A stretch of DNA of 64,000 bases from the NCBI GenBank assembly GCA_023105745.1, contig JALGQZ010000002.1:80431785-80495784 (forward strand). Direction: 5' to 3'. Shown here piece by piece: positions 57,622-64,000 of the stretch; within the stretch, counting starts at the first letter, position 1; each line of letters begins with the position of its first letter. Both the position numbers and the translations under genes were made by a program. The notes under the pieces are model-generated. The model was not told the origin of the DNA. It made no database searches and was given only the letters and a program-made list of their open reading frames with translations. Origin of the DNA: Austropuccinia psidii. Taxonomy: Eukaryota > Basidiomycota > Pucciniomycetes > Pucciniales > Sphaerophragmiaceae.

Positions 57622-58427
57622 TTCATTATGGTGCTTAGTGGGGAGAGGAATTACCAAAAGTAAGTCCCACTCCTGGTATGCACCTTTAGGGGTATTCTAC
57701 TCTTTTGTTGTAAGCATCACCTTGGCCACTCTGTGAGCACTTTGCAAATTTTGGACACAGATCTTTGGCCGGGCTTTTCAACATTCATTTCCAACCTTAT
57801 GGCCATTTCACTTGGGACAATGAGCCATTCACTTTTCAATTCATTTCCAAGATTCCAAATTCAAACTCATTCCTTCAGCATTTTTGTTTTTATCTTTATG
57901 GCACTGGCGGGAGTGGTAACTACTAAAAGTAAGTTCCTCTCCTGGTGTGCACTTCCCTGAGGGGTCTACAATCTTGTCAAAACATCAACTTGGCCACTTT
58001 GTGAGCACCTGGAATCAAATTTCTCTTTCCAGGTCCTTGGCCAATTCCAAAATCAGTTATCAACCTCTGTGATGAAGATTGGAACCTCCTCAAGATTCAA
58101 TTCAATTTCCTTTTCTCTTTTCTCTTTCTTTTATTTTCATTTTCATTCTTTATTTTTATTTTATTTCCATTTTAAATTTTCTCTTATCACGTCAATTATC
58201 ACGTCAAAAATTTTTCATTTATTTTAAATTTCAATTCAAATCATGAAGCCAATGTCAAAAGAAGATCAAGCAAGTCCTGCGTCAAATGTCAAATTTTTAA
58301 TATCAGTTCTCAAATTTTTATCTTCATCAGTCCTCTTGAATCACTCTCTCAAAATCTTTCCAATAGCCTCAACAGGCTTCACCTTGTATTGGTGCTCAGG
58401 AGCTCACCATTCCAAGGTGGGGGGTAC
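57622..58427 (+). other. A2 3' untranslated region with duplicated segment and polypurine tract
   Basis: Two diverged copies of a segment of about 110 bp (57641-57745 and 57911-58012), each with AAAAGTAAGT, CTCCTGGTRTGCAC, and CTTGGCCAC / TGTGAGCAC words. Conserved in A1 and E3. Ends AAGGTGGGGGGTAC immediately before the 3' LTR, the plus-strand primer. Confidence 0.8.
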
Positions 58428-59888
58428 TGTCACAACCATGGCAATTCACCTCCTTGGATCCCCATATGGCATATCAAGCCATAGTTCTCTTATGGCCAAT
58501 TGGCCATATCCATCACCAGTGGCCAATATGGCCACGTCATCATCTTATGGACCTTTCATGGCCATTTGTGTTTTGGAGCCTTCATGGCCCTTCACCTCAA
58601 TCCAGAACCCATAGTGGCAATTTATGCCCAAATGGGTATTTCTGGTCATTTCCCTCAAAACCAGGGGAAATGGCCCAAATGGCTGTTTTTGGCCATTTGG
58701 GCTCATAATGCGCATTTGCGCACTTTTTGCGCATTTTGTGCACTTTTGCGCATTTGCGCATTTTTGCGCACTTTGACGCAAAGTGTCCAAAAGACACTTT
58801 CCCGCCTTTTGGGCCAGTTTTTGGCTCAGAACCCAAAAGTGGCCAAAAACCCCAAAGGGCCCAGAAACACCTTTCCAAGCTCTGAAGCCATCACATCCAC
58901 CCTTTTCCCCTCTGCTTTTCCATCTCAAGACCTTTGGACGTAATCTTCTTTCCAATGAACCAGTATGCCATAAATGATGTTATATATCATTGTACATCAT
59001 TTTTCAACAGCAATTCAATGGTGGCAATATCAAATGGTCATTTCAACATTCCAACATCTCATCACGTCATCAAGGCACCCAATCATTCAGAGGAATCATC
59101 AAGGCTCAAGAGCAAGTGTTTCAGCGTCAAAGACCAATGACGCCATCAAGCAGTCATTGGTTATTCTCACTCCAAGTATTCCTTCCAATGGAATACTTTC
59201 AATTCATTCTCAAAAGTGTATTCAAGAGGCGGTGCCAAAAGAAATTGTCAAGTGTCAAAGCTCCACTCAATCCATCTTGGCAACCATATTCATTTCAATA
59301 CAGTCTGGATCCACCAAGAACTGTATTTCATTTTCAAGTATGGGAATTTCATTCAACCCAATTCAATTTCAATATTAGCCAGCTGTATCAATTCCCAAAA
59401 CAATCAATACAGCCTCAAGGATCAATACAGATCGGTTTCCAGCCTGAAGAACTCAAGCTCCCAACTTTTCACATATACCGGCTACCCTTTCCACCCTGGG
59501 GGGTTTTTTCCCAGTTAATTAATATACTTTGATTTTATTTTATCTTTATTTTCTTTTCATTTTAGTAAAAGCAAATACCGATATTATTAAGTCAGTCATT
59601 TAGCACCTTTCTCTTTGTCTTTCTTCACCTGTCAATGGATATTTGGTGGTCATATCCTTACTAATTCCATTATTCATTTTTGGCAGGTTGAAACAGTGAT
59701 TAAGGACTTACTTGGTTGGCTCTTTGGCCATTTGGCTTCCCTTTCCTCTTTGCATCTCATCTTGTACCTGCATATCTTTTAGAGGAATCCATTCTTATTA
59801 TTTCTTTATTCTTTGGAGTTTTCCAAGTGAGTTCCCTGATTGCTGAGTGCCAGGCCACTCTTGTATTTCCACTAGCGCCCCTGTGACA
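58428..59888 (+). repeat. 3' LTR of A2
   Basis: 1461 bp, TGTCACAACC...GTGACA. Differs from the 5' LTR by a longer GCGCA tract, a short indel near 59530 and scattered substitutions. Confidence 0.93.
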
Positions 59889-60336
59889 GTACCTGAATCA
59901 ATTACAACAACTTGAGAGAAAATATAATAAAGAGAGAAAAAGTCATGAAAACAAAAACAAAGCAAGAATAAGAGAAAAAATAAAGAGTGAGGAAACAAAA
60001 GAGAAGAAAATGAAAGGATTGTTGGAATTGGTTGTTTGAGGAGTCCTTGGTTTAAATGTTGGTGGATCTTGTTTTAGTGGATTAGTCTGTAGATCATGCG
60101 CAGATCATGCGCAGGTCCTTTGTTGATTATTGTGGTATTAGGCAGTTTGAAAGGGAGTAAGTTTGGTTTTCAACAGCAGCAAGGGTATAATTTTGAGAAT
60201 AAATGCACCTGTTCCGTGGTTCCATGTGGTTTTTTCAGCCCTAGTTTTAAATAAAATATTTACTTTTCATTCAGTTTCCTCAGCCCTTTGTTTCTCTTTT
60301 CAAGTTTGACACCACCTGCCGCTTAATCACATAACT
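59889..60336. other. unassigned sequence between A2 and D LTR (right half)
   Basis: Begins with the target duplicate GTACC. Purine-rich plus strand (GAGAAAA runs) and a small tandem GATCATGCGCA near 60096-60118. No gene supported. Confidence 0.4.
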
Positions 60337-62145
60337 TGTAAGGTGTGGATATGAAACTTTTGATTAAATATCAAGTACTTTTCCTGTCCTCAAAATTTGT
60401 ATAAGGTAAAAATCAATTAAAAATAGTAAGAAATATTATTTTTAAGAGAAAACACGCCAATTTTATTGTATATAACTTTATTAGTATAAAACAATAATAT
60501 TATAAAAATTTATTGTTTTACCAACAATAAAAATTTATTCAAAAATATTCTACAAGAGATATTTTAAGGCTACAAAAGAAATTTCTTCAAGAGCAATTTC
60601 AATTGGAATTAATTGAGCAAAGAACTGCAAGCAATTAATTCAAGAACAAAGTCTTTAAAAAGAATATTAAAGAGAAAACATGCCCAAAAGTGACCAGAGT
60701 GAGTTTGGAAACAAAGTGACAAAGTTTACAGTGATGAAAGATGCTTTAATTCACTTTTGGGGTGGTTCAGGGGTAAAAATGATTATAATGATTTTTTCAC
60801 GTGGTCAAAAGGATTAAAATGATTTAAAAATGGTGGTTGGAATCTTTTATTGATTGGTTTAACCGTGTTGAAACTAATTAATAAAAGGAAAAGATTCTAA
60901 CATGAAGAGAAAAGTGGGGCAAAGAAGACATTCTTTTATAGCCATCAATTTTCTTACTCCAAAAGTAAGATTTACTCTTGTCAGTCGTGAAAAACAGTCT
61001 GAAAACAGAAAAGCCAATTATGGCATCATTGAACCCTGGTTTGGACCAAAAAAGGGCTGGTTTAAGCCATTTTTAGCCATTTTAGACCCTTAAATCAGCC
61101 ATTACTATAGCAATACCTGTTCTAGAGCCTTCAAAACACTTCAGAATGTGTGTAAGAGGCGTAGAAACCAGTTAAAACTGTTTTTACTATGATTGTTTTA
61201 TCTTAAGGGTAGTTTTACCCTCTTGGCAACAGCAAAAACTACCCCAGTTGGTATCAAAACCTCATCATCAATTAAGTCCACAGACCCTGTAACTCAATTC
61301 CAGGCCAAAAGTGATGAACTTTTGCGTGAATTTTGACATCCCACGCCTGTCAGCAAGGATTTTGGGGGTCTGGCTCCCCCTTAGAGCTAGAGTTCCTTTT
61401 CCCCCCCAATTTTAATCTTTCCAATTTATTTTTTCCTTTAATTCCTCATCATGTATTATACTTATAATTTTCATATGTAATTCAATTGAATTGTAGAGTA
61501 AAATACAGTAATAATTGACACCTCATATGTAAATCAAAGTTCACTTATGTAATACACGCGCACATTTTGACATTTCAATTGAATTCAATTGAAAATACTT
61601 CAATTCCTCATAACTTTGAAACTAAACACAACACCTCAATTTTAACACAAAAATTGATGGTTAAAACCACATGTGGTGTGAATTAAATTAAAGTTTTGAG
61701 GATTTTCAACTTTTGTATTGAAAATACTAAAAACTTAATTTAAGCTTATTTAGAGTTGAGTTACAAAAATTTCATCCAGAGGTGACCCCACCTGATTTTT
61801 TATGAGGAATCCAATGGTGAAATAATTTTTATATGTTTCTTTATTGGATAAAAAGTTATAATAATTTTTATTTAACTTTTTTCCAAATTTGTTTATTTTT
61901 TTACAATTTTGTTAAAAATTAATTTTTACTTAATTTTTTCAAGTATAAATGTAATTTTGCAATTTCAAAATTTTAATGGAATTTTATTTTTAAATTGTAA
62001 TTAAATATTTAATTGTGAATATAATTTTATATTTATATTTTAATTTTCATCTTAATAATATAAATAAATTTATTTTATTTATATTTATATGTTAATTTTG
62101 TATTTGTGGTCTTTTGGGTATATGAAATTACCTCTAAGGCTCACA
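60337..62145 (-). repeat. 3' LTR of element D
   Basis: TGTAAGGTGTGGATATG at 60337 to AAGGCTCACA at 62145, 1809 bp, the same family as the solo LTR 32180-33978. Left flank TAACT; the partner lies beyond the window. Confidence 0.92.
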
Positions 62146-62163
62146 TTCCCTCCCCCAAAAAGA
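62146..62163 (-). promoter_or_regulatory. polypurine tract of element D
   Basis: On the minus strand TTTTTGGGGGAGGGAA directly abuts the LTR. It overlaps the region just after the pol stop codon, leaving only about 20 bp between pol and the LTR. Confidence 0.75.
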
Positions 62164-62166
62164 ATA

Positions 62167-64000
62167 TTACTTTGTAATATTCGTATTTCTAGTGTGTCTG
62201 AATCTCCTGAGGAGTTTGGTAGCTTCTGGTATATCTCCTTCCTCTAACCATTCATCTTCACAAGTTGGGCCACTGTACCTAACAAGGTATTCCCTTACTT
62301 TCTTGGTTCTTAATTTCCTTTCTTTAAGAACTTTGGTAATTTTCTTAGTACCAGATGTCTCAATAGGAGTTATAACTTGGGGAATCTTATTCCTCAAGGG
62401 GAATTTCTCAGCATCACTAGATTTATATGGCTTTATCAAGCTCACCGGAAATGTGGGATGCTTATTGCTAAGTTCTTCAGATAATTCTACTTCAACAGCA
62501 TTTTCCCCATGGAGGGCTTTAATGACAAAAGGTCCTGAAAAGGAGTCTTTGAGCTTTTTACATCCTTTGATGTTATTGAAGCTTGTAGTGGATACTAGTA
62601 CTAAATCCCCTACCTTGAAATCTGGAGTGGCATGAGATTTGTCCCATTTATCTTTAGCATATGCAAATGAGTCTTCCATGCACCTTACTGCATGCTTTCT
62701 GGCTCTGTCTAGCATTCCTTTGAAGCTGGCAGCTGTAGGATGTATTTCAACGAAATCTTTCCTTAAAGAATCTTGGGGTAATTTGGGATTCCATCCTTTT
62801 TCCAAAATAGCAGAAGTCTCATTGGTACTGGCATGAATAAAAGTTTTGTATGCCAGTTCCAGTGCGGGTAGAAGAGTATACCAATCATGGGTGAAACCAT
62901 CACTATCTTTAAATTCAAGGCCATATGCACAAACTCTTCTCACCATATCTTCTAAGGTTTGAATCATTTTTTCAGCCAGGCCATCAGTTTGGGGGTGGTA
63001 GGCTGTGGAGAAGGATAATTTTGTCCCAAATAGCTGGTGAAGATTTGTCCACAGTGCTGAGGTGAATTTAGGATCTCTGTCACTAATGATATTTGTAAAT
63101 ATTCCAGTCCATGATACTACTCTATTCCATATTAGAAGAGCTGTATCCATGGCTGTATCATCTTTGTGACATGGCAAAAAGATTGTAGTTTTACTAAATC
63201 TGTCCACAATTACTAGGCAAGCATTGTAACTCCTGTCACCCCCTGGTGGTAGGCCAGTTACCCAATCCATATGGACAATTTCCCAAGGTCTGCTGGGTTC
63301 TTGGATTTTGATCATATTTCCAAGTCTTTTGCTAGTGGATTTATTGGCTTTTTGACATCTGTCACAGGTTTTGCAATACTCTGAAACATCCTTTTGCCAC
63401 ATTGGCCACCATATGCAGGTCTTCACTTTCTCTCTTGTTCTGTCTTCAGACAGATGTCCTGAAAAGGGGCTATCATGGCATTCTTTAAGTACAAGATTGA
63501 TTAATGACCTGTCTACAACTGTCATGACACATGTGTGCTTGGTTCTGTTGTAAATTATACCATCTAGGGGGTGAAATCTTCCTTCATCATAAGATTTTTT
63601 CCATACTTCATCCAAGGCATGTTTTAGAGAGTTGTCTTTACAGTCTTTGTTAAGTAATTGGCATAAGATGCTACAATTGTTATCATGAGTGTAACTATTC
63701 CTGACTTCTTCAAAGAAGGTGGTGTTCAAGTGTGTAACACTTATTCCTTCTATTGGGATTTGTGGTGAAGCTTCTTCTGGCACATAAGCAGGATTATCAA
63801 TATTATTTGGTAATGGCCATCTGCTTAGTCCATCTGCATTTTTATGAATATTCCCATCCTTATGAACAATAGTCATATTGCCTCTGTATTCCTGTATGGC
63901 TATTTGCCATCTGAGCATATGTCTGTTGGGTGTTTTCATGTTTAAAAGTGACTTTACAGCTGTACAATCTGTTATCACTTCAAAAACACATCCCTCCAAG
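62167..64000 (-). CDS. element D pol (RNase H end, integrase, chromo-like C-terminus), open and partial
   Basis: Uninterrupted over 610 residues and running off the right edge. Starts inside RNase H ([20 protein letters not shown]). Integrase zinc finger: [14 protein letters not shown] then CKTCDRCQK (HHCC complete). Catalytic core: D in [13 protein letters not shown] in [14 protein letters not shown] in the [14 protein letters not shown] block; all three acidic residues present. C-terminus [18 protein letters not shown] is a chromodomain-like fold. Stop TAA at 62167-62169, just before the polypurine tract. This is the only pol in the window without breaks, so D may be a recent or active lineage; the upstream part is not visible. 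Confidence 0.88.
   Translation of the reverse strand, partial: LEGCVFEVITDCTAVKSLLNMKTPNRHMLRWQIAIQEYRGNMTIVHKDGNIHKNADGLSRWPLPNNIDNPAYVPEEASPQIPIEGISVTHLNTTFFEEVRNSYTHDNNCSILCQLLNKDCKDNSLKHALDEVWKKSYDEGRFHPLDGIIYNRTKHTCVMTVVDRSLINLVLKECHDSPFSGHLSEDRTREKVKTCIWWPMWQKDVSEYCKTCDRCQKANKSTSKRLGNMIKIQEPSRPWEIVHMDWVTGLPPGGDRSYNACLVIVDRFSKTTIFLPCHKDDTAMDTALLIWNRVVSWTGIFTNIISDRDPKFTSALWTNLHQLFGTKLSFSTAYHPQTDGLAEKMIQTLEDMVRRVCAYGLEFKDSDGFTHDWYTLLPALELAYKTFIHASTNETSAILEKGWNPKLPQDSLRKDFVEIHPTAASFKGMLDRARKHAVRCMEDSFAYAKDKWDKSHATPDFKVGDLVLVSTTSFNNIKGCKKLKDSFSGPFVIKALHGENAVEVELSEELSNKHPTFPVSLIKPYKSSDAEKFPLRNKIPQVITPIETSGTKKITKVLKERKLRTKKVREYLVRYSGPTCEDEWLEEGDIPEATKLLRRFRHTRNTNITK

Larger units (their letters stand above)
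50462..59888 (+). mobile_element. Ty3/Gypsy chromovirus, family A copy 2 (A2), complete with target duplication
   Basis: 9427 bp: 5' LTR 50462-51874, leader, gag 52569-53906, pol to 57621, 3' UTR, 3' LTR 58428-59888. GTACC lies on both sides (50457-50461 and 59889-59893). By eye the LTRs differ by about a dozen substitutions plus a few indels, so insertion was recent. Nevertheless gag carries one nonsense codon and pol one single-base deletion, so this copy cannot encode complete proteins itself. Confidence 0.95.

Noticed and set aside
58990..59532. 180-aa frame (MYIIFQQQFNGG...) also at 50986-51528
   Set aside because: Inside both LTRs of A2, unmatched to any gag or pol part, and broken in A1; most likely LTR U3 sequence.
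59798..59998. VVVIDSGT on the minus strand resembling a retropepsin active site
   Set aside because: The stretch spans the A2 insertion border, has no continuing protease-like sequence, and the pre-insertion sequence gives no longer frame.
1..64000. tRNA or rRNA genes
   Set aside because: I saw no cloverleaf-like A/B-box combination or rRNA-like conserved stretch; a covariance-model scan would be decisive and was not possible.

Overview
The window looks like nuclear DNA of a rust fungus (Pucciniales), most likely Austropuccinia psidii or a close relative. The visible reasons are short spliceosomal introns (58-75 nt, GTGAGT/GTAAGT-type donors, TATAG/CAG-type acceptors), no bacterial gene organisation, and dense nesting of Ty3/Gypsy LTR retrotransposons in AT-rich DNA. 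Several protein families (the Cys-cluster/proline-rich protein at 12043-13385, the gag at 45147-45725, the Tet-like dioxygenase) match families I remember as highly repeated in that genome. The species call is recollection, not a search result.

Region 1 (1 to about 20.3 kb) is an accessory-gene island with spliced genes, mostly on the minus strand. It holds a decayed Tnp2/EnSpm-CACTA-like DNA transposase (177-3340), a divergently transcribed rust-type hypothetical gene with one in-frame stop (4302-6133), a SNF2-family DNA helicase whose introns can be placed to the base (6685-9069), a decayed Cys-cluster/proline-rich gene behind a TATA box (12043-13385), a Tet-like (TET/JBP) 2OG-Fe(II) dioxygenase with an intact reading frame (14548-15759), and a broken gene of unknown function (16470-18706). 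A near-palindromic motif of about 24 bp occurs at 3705, 9437, 9577, 14399, 16328 and (degenerate) 19206. It lies 365-600 bp upstream of the transposase, the helicase, the Tet-like gene and the unknown gene. Two minisatellites sharing a core word (13.81-14.37 and 19.25-19.96 kb) bracket the Tet-like and unknown genes. This island is the best candidate for an undescribed mobile or co-regulated system.

Region 2 (20.3-64 kb) is a nest of LTR retrotransposons and contains no host gene I can support. Family A is a chromodomain-bearing Gypsy family (chromovirus) with LTRs of about 1.4 kb: copy A1 (minus, 20307-28839, 3' LTR truncated) and copy A2 (plus, 50462-59888, 5-bp target duplication GTACC, LTRs nearly identical). 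An older relative, E3 (31899-36234), is cut by later insertions. A second Gypsy lineage (B/C/D) has LTRs of about 1.8-2.2 kb: C (29955-31898 plus a leader/gag remnant), B (36235-50124, heavily decayed) and D (60337 to beyond the window end, open pol frame). Solo LTRs with perfect 5-bp target duplications lie at 32180-33978 (D type, GGATT) and 38682-40121 (unknown family, TAATT, inside B pol). A 1.5-kb terminal-inverted-repeat element with an 8-bp target duplication and an internal 21-bp satellite (46639-48150) sits inside the right LTR of B.

How the parts work together: A encodes gag, then protease, reverse transcriptase, RNase H, integrase and chromodomain in the -1 frame, behind a G GGA AAA slippery site. 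Its primer-binding segment is complementary to its own LTR, as in self-primed Tf1-like elements. B/C/D carry a TGG-type primer-binding site. Premature stops in copies and genes are often of the CGA-to-TGA or CAG-to-TAG kind, which fits C-to-T decay of methylated DNA. That is noteworthy beside a Tet-like 5-methylcytosine dioxygenase family gene.
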